Below, piece by piece: positions 32,609 to 41,446 of a DNA stretch of 64,000 nucleotides (position 1 is the stretch's first letter; each line of letters starts with the position of its first letter). Source of the stretch: JBFMAI01 sp040755725 (GTDB lineage Bacteria; Planctomycetota; Phycisphaerae; UBA1845; Fen-1342); the NCBI GenBank assembly GCA_040755725.1, contig JBFMAI010000008.1, forward strand, positions 62,001 to 126,000, given 5' to 3'. Both the position numbers and the translations under genes were made by a program. The notes under the pieces are model-generated. The model searched no databases. It was not told where the DNA came from and saw nothing but the letters and a program-made list of their open reading frames with translations.

Positions 32609-34297
32609 ATGCCGGGACAGCGCAGCGTCGTCTCGTCGGCCAAGCTCATCGCCGTCTGCACACTCACCTCGCGGATCACGGGGCTGGTGCGGGACGTGCT
32701 CCTGGCACAGGCGTTCGGCCTGGGGTGGATTCAGGACGCGTTCTCCTACGCCTTTCAATTCCCCAACTTGTTCCGCCGGCTTTTCGGCGAAGGCGCGATG
32801 TCGCCCGTCTTCGTGCCGACCTTCACGCGCACGCTGGAAACCGAGGGCCGCGACGCCGCCTGGCGGCTGTTGGCCCGCACCCTGGCCCTGATGACCGTGG
32901 CCCTGACCGCTCTGATCATCGTGATCGCGGGGATTCTGGCGGCCATCTGGTTCTTCTGGCCGGGCGATCCCGAAAAAGAACCGGCCCGGCGACTGCTGCT
33001 CGCGCTGACCGGGCTGATGCTGCCGTTCATGCTCACGATCTGCGTCGTCGCGCTGCTGTCCAGCCTGCTCAACTGCGTCGGCAGCTTCGTCCCTGCCGCC
33101 CTGGCCCCCGTGATCCTGAACGTCGTGATGATCGTCGGACTGGTCGGGCTGGCCCCGCACTGGTACCCCGGCGACCCGGGCCGACAGGTGCATGTGGTGG
33201 CGGCCACGGTGGTTGTGGCCGGGGTGCTGCAAATGCTGTTTCTGCTGCCCGCCCTGCGACGACAGGGCGTGCCGCTCGGCTGGCGACTGGAGCCGCGGGA
33301 GCCGACCGTCCGGCGAATGCTCGCACTGCTACCGCCCGTCGCCCTAGGTCAAGGCGTGCTCGCGTTCGGCGTGTTCGCCGACGCGCAGGTGTGCGCTCTG
33401 CTGACGCACGTGGCGGGGACGCCGGCCACCGCGACGCTCTTCGGCTGGACCTTCCGCTACCCGTTGGTGGAGGGGGCGCTGTCGGCGATCACCTACGCGC
33501 AGCGGCTCTATCAATTCCCGCTCGGCGTGCTGGTGATTTCGCTGGCAACCGCAGCCCTGCCCGCGTTCAGCCGCTTGGCGGCACGGGCCGACTGGCCCGC
33601 CTGGGCCGCAGAAGTGCGCCAATCGCTGCGGCTGGCGGTGTTTGAGGGGCTGCTGGCGGGCGTGATGATGGTCATGCTCGCCGCCCCGATCGTGCGGCTG
33701 CTGTTCGAGCACGGCAACTTCACCGCGGCCCACACCGGCCGCACGAGCTATGTCGTTGTGTGCTATGGCTTTGGGTTGTGGGCGTTCTGTGCCCAGCACA
33801 TCGTGATGCGGGCGTTCTACAGCCTCGGCGACGTGCGGACCCCGCTGACGATCAGCGCCCTCGTCCTGCCGCTGAACATCGCCATCAGCTTCGGCCTGAT
33901 CTGGGTCGACAGCATCCGCGAGGCCGGCTTCGCCATCAGCTCGTGCATCACCGCCACCCTCTCCGTCGCCGCCGGCTGCGCGATCCTCCAACGCCGGCTG
34001 GCCCTGCGGCTGTTCGACCGACCGACCGTGACCGCCGGCGTACGGATGCTGATCTGCGCCGGCGCCGCCGCGGTCGCACTGGCCGCCCTTCGCCCAACGT
34101 GGTCCGCGTGGGCCGCCGCGCTGCCCGGTAGGTGGGCCGCACGCGGCTTCGAGACCGTCGGGCTGCTCATCGTCGGCACCGGCCTGTTCCTGGTCGCCGC
34201 CCGGCTGCTGAAGCTCGGCGAGGTCGCCATGCTGTTGCCCCGGCGCTGGCGGCCCCGCCCGCCGGGACTTGATGGGGCGCCGCAGAATATCCGATAA
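32609..34297 (+). CDS. murJ: Lipid II flippase MurJ-like (MVF family, 562 aa)
   Basis: Integral membrane protein of the MviN/MurJ family, which flips lipid II across the inner membrane for peptidoglycan synthesis. The N-terminus reads TLTSRITGLVRDVLLAQAFG, characteristic of the family (SRxxGxxRDxxxAxxFG), followed by about 14 helices, and the central NFTAAHTGRTSYVVVCYGFGLWAF and YSLGDVRTPL segments are also typical. Start chosen at ATG 32609; an in-frame ATG at 32552 is also possible, neither has a clear Shine-Dalgarno. Slightly longer than E. coli MurJ. No peptidoglycan genes are adjacent. Confidence 0.9.
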   Translation: MPGQRSVVSSAKLIAVCTLTSRITGLVRDVLLAQAFGLGWIQDAFSYAFQFPNLFRRLFGEGAMSPVFVPTFTRTLETEGRDAAWRLLARTLALMTVALTALIIVIAGILAAIWFFWPGDPEKEPARRLLLALTGLMLPFMLTICVVALLSSLLNCVGSFVPAALAPVILNVVMIVGLVGLAPHWYPGDPGRQVHVVAATVVVAGVLQMLFLLPALRRQGVPLGWRLEPREPTVRRMLALLPPVALGQGVLAFGVFADAQVCALLTHVAGTPATATLFGWTFRYPLVEGALSAITYAQRLYQFPLGVLVISLATAALPAFSRLAARADWPAWAAEVRQSLRLAVFEGLLAGVMMVMLAAPIVRLLFEHGNFTAAHTGRTSYVVVCYGFGLWAFCAQHIVMRAFYSLGDVRTPLTISALVLPLNIAISFGLIWVDSIREAGFAISSCITATLSVAAGCAILQRRLALRLFDRPTVTAGVRMLICAGAAAVALAALRPTWSAWAAALPGRWAARGFETVGLLIVGTGLFLVAARLLKLGEVAMLLPRRWRPRPPGLDGAPQNIR

Positions 34298-34319
34298 AGA
34301 GTGCTTGTGGAGCGGGTGC

Positions 34320-34385
34320 GCCGGCGGTGGCCCCCGTGCCGGCGGTGGCCCCCGTGCCGGCGGTGGCCCCCGTGCCGGCGGCGCC
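34320..34385. repeat. 18-base tandem repeat (three units plus partial)
   Basis: GCCGGCGGTGGCCCCCGT repeated exactly three times at 34320-34373, then a partial unit. It follows the murJ stop directly and lies in the spacer before the hydrolase gene. Further GC-rich hairpin blocks (ACTGCTCTGGAGCAGT) follow to about 34510. Not convincingly coding. Confidence 0.9.
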
Positions 34386-34537
34386 TCAGGCGCCCGTGTG
34401 GCACCGGCCAACGGCCGGTGGACGGCTTGTGTGCCACTGCTCTGGAGCAGTAGTTCTGCACCCCACGGCCGGTACAGAGCCCGGCCGCTACGGGGTCGTG
34501 TGCTACTGGTCTTGAGCGGCGGTCCAGCCTCCGGCAA

Positions 34538-36616
34538 ATGAAGGTCGCCAAGGATGAAAGTGTGAGAACCCCGAGCACCCATATAGTCCATCGACCGAGT
34601 CGCCGCCGCCGCCCGCGCCGTGACCGGACCCGATGGCTCGGAACGTTGGTTCTCATCTTCGCGGCCGGCTGCGGCGTACCCCAACCCGAGTCCGCCTACG
34701 TCACGATGGACGACGGCGTCCAACTGGCCGTCGATGTCTGGCTGCCGCCCGACCTGCCCGAGGGAACGACCGTCCCCGCGGTCGTGCAGCTCGGCCGCTA
34801 CTGGCGTGACTACGCCCTGCCGGAGTTCCTGCCGCCGTTCGTCGGCAAGTACCTGACCGACGGCGGATGGCTGAACGCCGCCGGCTACGCCGCCGTCATG
34901 GTGGACGTGCGTGGGACCGGGGCGTCATTCGGCGTGTCCACGGCCCCCTGGTCGCCGCGCGAGGTCGCCGACTTCGGCACCCTGGTTGATTGGGTGGTCG
35001 CGCAACCGTGGTCCAACGGCAAAGTCGGCGGCATCGGCGTGTCGTACGCGGGTGTCACCGCCGACTGGTTGGGGGCCGTCGCACACCCGGCGGTGGCGGC
35101 GGTACTGCCCACTTACAGCTACAGCGACATCTACCTCGACGTCAGCCACCCCGGGGGCATCTTCAACGAGCACTTCGTCGCCGCGTGGAGCGAAGTCACC
35201 GCTCGCATGGACCGTAACGACATCACCTTCCTCGATATCGTGGTGGCCGCCAACCCACGCAGTTGGCTGGCCGTCTTCGCCGACGTGATCGCCGCCGCCC
35301 TGCTCGGCGTGCGCCCGATCACCGGCGCCGGCAACGCCCTCGCCGACGCCATCGCCCAGCACGCCGACAACCCCACCGTGTTCGACGCCGCCCGGCGGAT
35401 CGAGTACCGCGACGACCTGTTCGAGACGGTCGCCGTCAACGACATCAGCCCGCTGCTGGGGCCGGCGACGACCGAGCGGTCGGCAGCAATCCAGCGTGTG
35501 GTCGGCTGGCAGGACGCGGGGACGGCCCGCGGGGCGCTCAGCGCGTTCAACACGCTCGACACGCCGTACCACGTCGTGGTCATCGCCCCGCAGACGCACA
35601 CCGGCAATTACCGCTGCGACCCGTACGACTTCAACACGCCGCCGGCCCTCGAACGCCAACAGGTCATCGACGCCATCTGGCAAGCGGTGCCGTTTTTCGA
35701 CACGTTCCTGCGGACGGACGCGGCGGGGGCGCGCCGGCGGGAAGTCCGTTACTACACGTACGTCGAGCGGACGTGGAAGAAGACGAACGTCTGGCCGCCC
35801 GCCGGCTTCACCACCGAGCGCTGGTACTTCGCGCCGGACGGAACGCTGAGCCGCCAAGCGCCCACGACCGCCGCCGGTGAAGACACCTACGTCGTCGATT
35901 TCAGCGCGACGACGGGGCCCGACAATCGCTGGTTCTCCGGCTTGTCCGGCGTGCCGATCGTGTATCCGGACCGCGCGGAGCAGGACGCCCGGCTACTCGT
36001 CTACGACTCGCCGCCGCTGGACCAGGATTACGAGCTGACGGGGCACCCGGTCGTGAGCTTGCAGGTGATCTCCGACCACACGGACGGGGCGTTCTACGTC
36101 TACTTGGAGGACGTGCTGCCGGACGGGCGCGTCGTGTACCTGACGGAGGGGCAGTTGCGGGCGGTCCACCGGCGGGTGTCATCGCAGACGCCGCCGGCGG
36201 CCGTCTTCGGTCCGCATCACACGTTTGATCGGGCCGACGCGCAGCCCTTGGTCCCGGGCGAGGCGGCCGAAATCACGTTCGATCTGCTGCCGATCTCGAC
36301 GGTGCTGCGCAAGGACCACCGGCTGCGGGTGGCCGTCGCCGGACACGACCAGGACACATTCGCGCGCTACCCGGCCACGGGGACGCCGACGCTGCGTTTC
36401 CAGCGGAACGCGACGCACGCAAGCTGGATCGACGTCCCGCTGAAACCCCGCGGCGACCTGGGCCAACTGCCCGAGCACCTGCCGACGTACATCCCCCTGA
36501 CCAGCGCCGTGTGCCCGACGGTGGGCCTGGTCGCCACGCTCGCGCCGCTATTGGCGGCGCGACGACTCCTGACCGGGCGCGGGGGCCGCGCTACTGGCGG
36601 ACGCCCTCGACGCTGA
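34538..36616 (+). CDS. CocE/NonD-type serine hydrolase, X-Pro dipeptidyl-peptidase-like lipoprotein (692 aa)
   Basis: Alpha/beta hydrolase of the S15/CocE superfamily, which cleaves amide or ester bonds. VDVRGTGASFG is the oxyanion region, GGIGVSYAGVTADW carries the nucleophile Ser (GxSYxG), GWQDAG and the QTHTGN segment supply the likely Asp and His, and the C-terminal half has the jelly-roll CocE C domain (EITFDLLPISTVLRKDHRLRV). The N-terminus has a highly basic stretch (RPSRRRRPRRDRTRW) and LIFAAGC lipobox. The start is ambiguous: ATG 34538, or GTG 34562 with AAGGA seven bases upstream. The end overlaps the YceI gene by 26 bases, tail to tail. Confidence 0.9.
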   Translation: MKVAKDESVRTPSTHIVHRPSRRRRPRRDRTRWLGTLVLIFAAGCGVPQPESAYVTMDDGVQLAVDVWLPPDLPEGTTVPAVVQLGRYWRDYALPEFLPPFVGKYLTDGGWLNAAGYAAVMVDVRGTGASFGVSTAPWSPREVADFGTLVDWVVAQPWSNGKVGGIGVSYAGVTADWLGAVAHPAVAAVLPTYSYSDIYLDVSHPGGIFNEHFVAAWSEVTARMDRNDITFLDIVVAANPRSWLAVFADVIAAALLGVRPITGAGNALADAIAQHADNPTVFDAARRIEYRDDLFETVAVNDISPLLGPATTERSAAIQRVVGWQDAGTARGALSAFNTLDTPYHVVVIAPQTHTGNYRCDPYDFNTPPALERQQVIDAIWQAVPFFDTFLRTDAAGARRREVRYYTYVERTWKKTNVWPPAGFTTERWYFAPDGTLSRQAPTTAAGEDTYVVDFSATTGPDNRWFSGLSGVPIVYPDRAEQDARLLVYDSPPLDQDYELTGHPVVSLQVISDHTDGAFYVYLEDVLPDGRVVYLTEGQLRAVHRRVSSQTPPAAVFGPHHTFDRADAQPLVPGEAAEITFDLLPISTVLRKDHRLRVAVAGHDQDTFARYPATGTPTLRFQRNATHASWIDVPLKPRGDLGQLPEHLPTYIPLTSAVCPTVGLVATLAPLLAARRLLTGRGGRATGGRPRR

Positions 36617-37196
36617 CCGTGAGCCGCACCTCGTCGCCGACCGGGCCGATCAGCTTGGTCATGCCGAAGTCGCTGCGCTTGATCTCGAACACCGTCTCCC
36701 AGCCGCCGCGGAACTCGCCGCGCATCCCCGTGCCGCTGCCGGTGCGCTCGATCTTCACCGTCAGCGGCCTGGTCACGCCGTGGAGCGTGAGGTCGCCGGC
36801 GACTTCGAGCGTGGTCTCGCCGGTCTTCCTGACGCCGCGGCTCTTGAAGGTGATGAGCGGGAACTGCTCGGCGTCGAAGAAGTCGGGGGACTTCAGGTGC
36901 TTGTCCCGGTCGGCGTTGGCGGTGTCGACGCTGGCGACCTTGACCTGCACGTCAAACGACCCGCGGGCGGGGTCGGCGTCATCGAGCACAAACGTGCCGG
37001 CGATCTCGTTGAAGCGGCCGTAGAAGTACGCCGCGTTCAGGTGCTTGATGCGGAACACAACCGACGAGTGGACGGCGTCCACGTCGTACGTCCCGGTGGT
37101 TCCCGCCGGCGTCGGGTCGCTCTTCTGGGCCCACACCACCAGCACCGGCGCGGCGACCAACAGCGTGAGCAGTCCTCTTGCGATATGGCGTGTCAT
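36591..37196 (-). CDS. YceI family periplasmic protein (201 aa)
   Basis: Signal peptide (MTRHIARGLLTLLVAAPVLVVWAQ) followed by the YceI lipocalin-like barrel: YDVDAVHSSVVFRIKHLNAAYFYGRF, the family's VKVASVDTANADRDKHLKS and FPLITFKS, then GDLTLHGVTRPLTV and the DFGM motif near the end. YceI proteins bind polyisoprenoids such as ubiquinone or carotenoids; the specific ligand here is unknown. CAGGAGGACTGCC precedes the ATG. Located 76 bases downstream of the GNAT gene of the KamA cluster on the same strand, so it could be co-transcribed, though a functional link is not obvious. Confidence 0.93.
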   Translation of the reverse strand: MTRHIARGLLTLLVAAPVLVVWAQKSDPTPAGTTGTYDVDAVHSSVVFRIKHLNAAYFYGRFNEIAGTFVLDDADPARGSFDVQVKVASVDTANADRDKHLKSPDFFDAEQFPLITFKSRGVRKTGETTLEVAGDLTLHGVTRPLTVKIERTGSGTGMRGEFRGGWETVFEIKRSDFGMTKLIGPVGDEVRLTVSVEGVRQ

Positions 37197-37272
37197 GGCA
37201 GTCCTCCTGCGGGTTGTTCTGATCGGCCCGATTCAACCGGTGATTATAGCGCCGCCCCCCGCCGCGGCATGA

Positions 37273-37788
37273 CTACGCCGGGCGCAGCACCTTGCGGTAG
37301 ACCACCTTGTCATCGCCGGGAGCGTAGAAGTCGGGCAACACCGCCACGACCTCGTAGCCGCAGCGTTCGTAGAACGCACGCGTGGGGGTGTACAGCTCCC
37401 GGCCGGAGGTCTCGGCGTAGATGTGTCGGCCGCCGGCGTCCCGAATCCGCTGCTCCGTCGCGGCCACGAGTCGTCGGCCCAGCCCGTGCCCCTGGTGCGC
37501 GGGGTCCACGACGATCCAGTACAGGTCGTAGCTGCCGACGGCACAGGCAATCGGCCCGTAGCACGTGTAGCCGACCGTCCGCCCTGCCAGTTCGGCAAAG
37601 AGGAACAGGTACCCGCTGTCCAGCCCGCGCCGCAGGCGCTCCTCGACCAACTCGACCGCCACCTCGACTTCCGCCGGCACGAAGAAGCCTGTCGCGGCGA
37701 CCATCGCCCGCACCGCGGCCGCGTCCGTCGGGCGGACGGAATCCCGTAGCGAAACAGACCCCGGTGCCGCAGCGCCGTCGGGCTTCAT
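37273..37788 (-). CDS. GNAT family N-acetyltransferase of the KamA cluster (171 aa)
   Basis: Acetyl-CoA-dependent acyltransferase fold: VDPAHQGHGLGRRLV is the Q/RxxGxG/A pyrophosphate-binding motif A, followed by TRAFYERCGYEVVAVLPDFY, the GNAT motif B region. The C-terminal DFYAPGDDKVVYRK is typical of the GNATs commonly found beside D-Ala-D-Ala-ligase-like genes. The ATG at 37788 overlaps the stop of the upstream ATP-grasp gene (ATGA), implying translational coupling and shared function. In methanogens AblB, also a GNAT, acetylates beta-lysine made by the aminomutase; a comparable role is possible but sequence alone does not decide the acceptor. Confidence 0.85.
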   Translation of the reverse strand: MKPDGAAAPGSVSLRDSVRPTDAAAVRAMVAATGFFVPAEVEVAVELVEERLRRGLDSGYLFLFAELAGRTVGYTCYGPIACAVGSYDLYWIVVDPAHQGHGLGRRLVAATEQRIRDAGGRHIYAETSGRELYTPTRAFYERCGYEVVAVLPDFYAPGDDKVVYRKVLRPA

Positions 37789-38813
37789 CGTCGTCCCCCG
37801 GAGCCGATCGACGCGGCGGGGTTGCTTCGGATCCGCCCCGGCACGTCCGCCAGTATACGGGCGATCACCTGGTCGAAGCTCACGCCGCCCTGCTGGGCCG
37901 CCGCCGGGAAGCCCGCGTCCGGCGAGAGGCACGGATTGGCGTTCACTTCCAGCACCCAGGGCCGCCCGTCCGCGTCCACGCGGAAGTCCACCCGCGCGTA
38001 CCCGCGCAACCCCAGCAGCTCCCAACACGCTCGGGCCAGCCGCCGTAACTCGTCCAACAGCGGCCGGTCCGCAGGTGGAAACTCAAAGCTCCGCGGCGTG
38101 TGATGATACTCGAACGAAGCGGGGTCCCACTTGGCCCGGTAGCCGACGAGCCGCGGACGGTCGGGTGCGTAATCGACGAAGTGAATCTCCGCGGGCGGCA
38201 GAACCTCGGGGCCGTCGTCGCCGGCGAGGACCGACAAGTTAAACTCCCGCCCGGCGATGAACGCCTCGGCGAAGGCCTCGCCGCCGAGCCGGTCGGCCCG
38301 GGCCGCGATCGCGTCGCGGACCGTCGCCGCGTCCGTCGCCGCGATGATGCTGTCGTCCTCCAGCCCCAGCGACGCCTCTTCCCAGACGGACTTGATGATG
38401 TACCGGCCGGGCGCCGGTAGTGACACCGGGCCGCCACCTAGCTCAACCCACGGCGGCGTCGGGATGCCCGCCGATTGAAACACCCGCTTGGCCAGCACCT
38501 TGTTGGAGGTGACGAACATCGGCGTGGTGGACGCCCCGGTGTACGGCAGGCCCAGCGCGTCCAGCAGGGCGGGGGCCAGGTGAATCAGCCGCCCGCGTCC
38601 CGCCACGCTCTCCACGATGTTGAAGACGCGATCCGGGCGCCGGCGCTGCAACTCGGCCGCCACTTTCGGCAGGTCGAGCGGGCATGACAGGGTGCCGGCG
38701 GTGTGACCGAGGCGGTTCAGGGCCTCCGCAACCGCTTGGGCCTGGACCAGCACGTCCAACTCGTCGGGGCGGGCGGTCGGCGGAAGGTCGTCGTGCAGGA
38801 TGACGACATTCAC
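37785..38813 (-). CDS. D-Ala-D-Ala-ligase-like ATP-grasp protein 2 (342 aa)
   Basis: ATP-grasp carboxylate-amine ligase: ATP activates a carboxylate as acyl-phosphate that is attacked by an amine. Motifs: VFNIVES, SNKVLAKRVFQSAGIPTPPW, YIIKSVWEEASLGLEDDS (ATP-binding loop), ARVDFRVDADGRPWVLEVNAN with the metal-binding Glu/Asn, then PCLSPDAGF. The start is GTG at 38813, whose GTGA overlaps the upstream stop, and the gene end overlaps the GNAT start. Distinct from housekeeping ddl, which would lie with murein genes. Together with the preceding ATP-grasp gene it probably ligates the product of the aminomutase, in what order is unknown. Confidence 0.88.
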   Translation of the reverse strand: MNVVILHDDLPPTARPDELDVLVQAQAVAEALNRLGHTAGTLSCPLDLPKVAAELQRRRPDRVFNIVESVAGRGRLIHLAPALLDALGLPYTGASTTPMFVTSNKVLAKRVFQSAGIPTPPWVELGGGPVSLPAPGRYIIKSVWEEASLGLEDDSIIAATDAATVRDAIAARADRLGGEAFAEAFIAGREFNLSVLAGDDGPEVLPPAEIHFVDYAPDRPRLVGYRAKWDPASFEYHHTPRSFEFPPADRPLLDELRRLARACWELLGLRGYARVDFRVDADGRPWVLEVNANPCLSPDAGFPAAAQQGGVSFDQVIARILADVPGRIRSNPAASIGSGGRR

Positions 38814-39853
38814 GGCACGGTCTCGACGGGCATGCCGGCGCCCGTGCCGGCCAGCAGCCGGGCGACGCGGGGATCGGGCGGCGTCCGGCGGGTGGCCGCC
38901 GAGCGCACGATGCGCCCGATCAGCTCGGTGTACGACAGGCCGACGGCGGTGGCGATCATGGGGAGGTCGGAGTGCGTCGGGTGCAGTCCCGGCAGCGGGT
39001 TGAGCTCCATGACGTGCAGCCGGCCGTCGGCGTCGGCCCGGAGGTCCACGCGGCCGGCGTCCCGGCAACCCAGGCCGCGCCACGCCGCGAGCGACAGCTC
39101 CGCCGCCGCCGCCGCCGACTCGGGGTCGGCCATCGGGAACTCGCACAGCTCCTCGCACTGCTCTTTGTTGATGTAAGTATAGGAGTGCGGCTCGGCGCCG
39201 GACCGCAGGATGATCTCCATCGTCCCGATCGCGACGGCCTCCTCGCCGGTGCCCGTGATCGCCACGGTGAACTCGCGCCCGGGCAGGAACGTCTCCACGA
39301 GCACGGGCTGACGGAACGTCGCCAACAGCCGGCGACACACGTCGACCAGTTGCCGGGGGGTGTCGATCTTGGACTGCCCGTCGATGCCCTTGGCGGTCCC
39401 CTCGGCCAGCGGCTTGGCGAACAGGGGGTACGGGAGGTCCACCCGGCGAACGTCCCCCTCGGTTTCGACCACACAGAACGGAGCAGTCGTTACGCCCAGG
39501 TCGCGCAGCACACGCTTGGTCAGCGCCTTGTGCAACGTCAACGCCGCGACGAGCGGATCGGAGAACGTGTACGCGATGTTGAACGCCTCCAACACCGCCG
39601 GCACCTGGGCCTCCCGCGACACTCCGTGCAGCCCCTCCGCGATGTTGAACACGAGGTCCCACCGCTCGCCGGCGGCCAGCCGGGCGACCAGACGATGCAC
39701 GTGCCCGATGCGGTCGGTCTCGTGCCCAAGCCGCCGCAGGGCCTCGTCGATCGCGTCGATTGTGCTGACGCGGTCGAACTCGGCGGTCTCTTGTTCGCCG
39801 AAGCCGGCCGCCAAGTAGTCCGCCCGCAAGTCGTAGGTCAGGCCGATCCTCAT
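38810..39853 (-). CDS. D-Ala-D-Ala-ligase-like ATP-grasp protein 1 (347 aa)
   Basis: Second ATP-grasp ligase of the cluster. It starts MRIGLTYDLRADYLAAGFG, has LVFNIAEGLHG, TLHKALTKRVLRDLGV, the glycine-rich ATP loop PLAEGTAKGIDGQSKI, and VDLRADADGRLHVMELNPLP with the metal-binding residues, followed by GLHPTHSDLP. It is closer to the classical D-alanine-D-alanine ligase than protein 2, as in the EGTAKG loop, but the C-terminal region differs. Alternative start 26 codons upstream (39931) lacks support. The gene follows kamA by 96 bases and overlaps the next one. Substrate unknown; the unusual pairing of two non-identical ligases suggests two sequential condensations. Confidence 0.88.
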   Translation of the reverse strand: MRIGLTYDLRADYLAAGFGEQETAEFDRVSTIDAIDEALRRLGHETDRIGHVHRLVARLAAGERWDLVFNIAEGLHGVSREAQVPAVLEAFNIAYTFSDPLVAALTLHKALTKRVLRDLGVTTAPFCVVETEGDVRRVDLPYPLFAKPLAEGTAKGIDGQSKIDTPRQLVDVCRRLLATFRQPVLVETFLPGREFTVAITGTGEEAVAIGTMEIILRSGAEPHSYTYINKEQCEELCEFPMADPESAAAAAELSLAAWRGLGCRDAGRVDLRADADGRLHVMELNPLPGLHPTHSDLPMIATAVGLSYTELIGRIVRSAATRRTPPDPRVARLLAGTGAGMPVETVP

Positions 39854-39949
39854 CGCAGGGTTTCCTGGGGCCGCGCCGCCGGCCCACCTATTCGCGCTCA
39901 GGCCCGCCGGGCGCAGCCGAACGTACCGCAACGCGCATCGATGTCGCCG

Positions 39950-41329
39950 TCAAGGGCAGCCGGAGCGCGCGTCGGGATAGCGGAAGGTACGGCCCTCGTA
40001 GTTTCGTAACAGAATGTCCTGCCCATCGTGCCCGACGACCGGGTCCGGCAACAGGGGGATCTTTCCGCCGCCACCCGGGGCGTCGATCACGAGCGTCGGC
40101 ACCGCGTAGCCGGTCGTATGCCCGCGCAGCCCGGCGATGATCTCCAACCCCTTGGCCACCGACGTCCGAAAGTGCCCGGAGCCCGAGATCGGGTCGCACT
40201 GGTACAGGTAGTACGGCCGGACCCGTATCTTCAGCAGCCCGTGGACCAGCCGCTTCATGGTCTCCACGTCGTCGTTGACCCCGCGCACCAGCACGGTCTG
40301 GCTGCCGAGCGGGATGCCCGCGTCGGCCAACCGCCCACAGGCTTGCTGGACCTCGGGGGTCAGCTCGGCCGGGTGCATGAAGTGGATGCTCATCCACAGC
40401 GGGTTGTGCCGCCGCAACATCCGGCACAACTCCGGCGTGATCCGCTGCGGCAGGACGGTCGGCACCTTGGTGCCCAGCCGGACGAACTCCACGTGCGGTA
40501 TCGCACGCACGCGCGACAGCAGCCAGTCGAGCCGGTCGTCCATCATCGTCAGCGGGTCGCCGCCGGAGATCAGCACGTCCCGAATCTGCGGGTGGGCCGC
40601 GATGTAGTCCAGGGCCCGCTCATACTGCTCCGTATTGAAGTGGTACTCGCCGGTCTGGCCGACCATCCGCGCCCGGGTGCAATACCGGCAGTACGTGGCG
40701 CAGAAGCTCGTGACGAGGAACAACACCCGGTCCGGGTAGCGATGGACCAGCCCCGGCACCGGCATGTGGCTGTCTTCGGCCAGCGGGTCGTCCGCCTCCC
40801 CGGGCGATACGACAAACTCCCCGGTCACCGGCACCACCGTCTTGCGCAGCGGCTGGTTCGCATCGTCCGCGTCCAGCAGTGCGGCGTAGTACGGCGTGAT
40901 GCCCACCGGCAGTTGTCCGCCTAGCCGCCGGACAGCCTCCTCCTCGTCCACCGACAGGCGGACGATGCGGCTGAGCCCGGCGAGGTTGCGGATGCGGCTG
41001 CGGAGCTGCCAGCGCCAGTCGTTCCACTGCCGCAGGCTCGCGTCGGGGAAGTGCTGCCGGCGGAAGTCGTCGCTGCGCGGGCTGATCACGTGCCGCGGCG
41101 GCGCGGGCTCCCGCGTCGGTGGCCGCTCGGCCACACCGGCGTCCCGCGGCGGGGCTGACGCCGCCATGGGCCCGTTGCGCGGATTGGGCCGGCGGACCCG
41201 GCGATTTCGGAGCGCACGAGCCGGCCGCTCGACAACGGCAGCAACCGTGGGCTTCAGAATGGGAAGGGGAAAAGGCTGGGGGTGCGTACCGTCGGGCTCC
41301 GGATCGGAGCCCAAAACCTGGTCGTCCAT
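39950..41329 (-). CDS. kamA: Lysine 2,3-aminomutase (KamA family, 459 aa)
   Basis: Radical SAM, PLP-dependent enzyme that converts L-lysine to beta-lysine. Radical SAM cluster cysteines Cys210, Cys214 and Cys217 (CATYCRYCTRARMVG); PLP-binding Lys423 in APGGGGKIPL; and both acidic residues that bind the side-chain amine of lysine are kept, Asp379 in YQCD and Asp416 in VIDAPGG. This favours free lysine as substrate over the elongation-factor-modifying EpmB branch, which lacks these residues. The N-terminal 75 residues are Pro/Arg-rich and not conserved in type. AAGGAAGC precedes the ATG. First gene of a minus-strand cluster with two ATP-grasp ligases and a GNAT. Confidence 0.92.
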   Translation of the reverse strand: MDDQVLGSDPEPDGTHPQPFPLPILKPTVAAVVERPARALRNRRVRRPNPRNGPMAASAPPRDAGVAERPPTREPAPPRHVISPRSDDFRRQHFPDASLRQWNDWRWQLRSRIRNLAGLSRIVRLSVDEEEAVRRLGGQLPVGITPYYAALLDADDANQPLRKTVVPVTGEFVVSPGEADDPLAEDSHMPVPGLVHRYPDRVLFLVTSFCATYCRYCTRARMVGQTGEYHFNTEQYERALDYIAAHPQIRDVLISGGDPLTMMDDRLDWLLSRVRAIPHVEFVRLGTKVPTVLPQRITPELCRMLRRHNPLWMSIHFMHPAELTPEVQQACGRLADAGIPLGSQTVLVRGVNDDVETMKRLVHGLLKIRVRPYYLYQCDPISGSGHFRTSVAKGLEIIAGLRGHTTGYAVPTLVIDAPGGGGKIPLLPDPVVGHDGQDILLRNYEGRTFRYPDARSGCP

Positions 41330-41431
41330 GCTTCCTTTGGTCCTACGCGGCGGGGCGTGACCGAGTCAATCCGACTTCCATACGGAACGGTCCCGATTCT
41401 TTAACGCGACCGCGCCAGTCGCCGCATCGTG

Positions 41432-41446
41432 TTATGTAATACATAA
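41432..41446. promoter_or_regulatory. AT-rich palindrome upstream of kamA, candidate operator
   Basis: TTATGTA-A-TACATAA: perfect 7+1+7 inverted repeat about 100 bases upstream of the kamA start, in a GC-rich genome where such AT-rich palindromes are rare. It lies in the 450-base divergent spacer (41330-41780) between kamA and the M28 peptidase gene. A TTGACT lies beside it on the minus strand (about 41460), which could be a -35 element. I see nothing else in this spacer. Confidence 0.45.

Noticed and set aside
32572..33645. Long overlapping plus-strand frame in murJ
   Set aside because: A shadow of murJ in another frame; Arg/Pro-rich with no protein-like pattern.
34269..34541. Small ORF made of GGGPRA repeats
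   Set aside because: The repeats come from the 18-base tandem array and there is no ribosome site; more likely noncoding.
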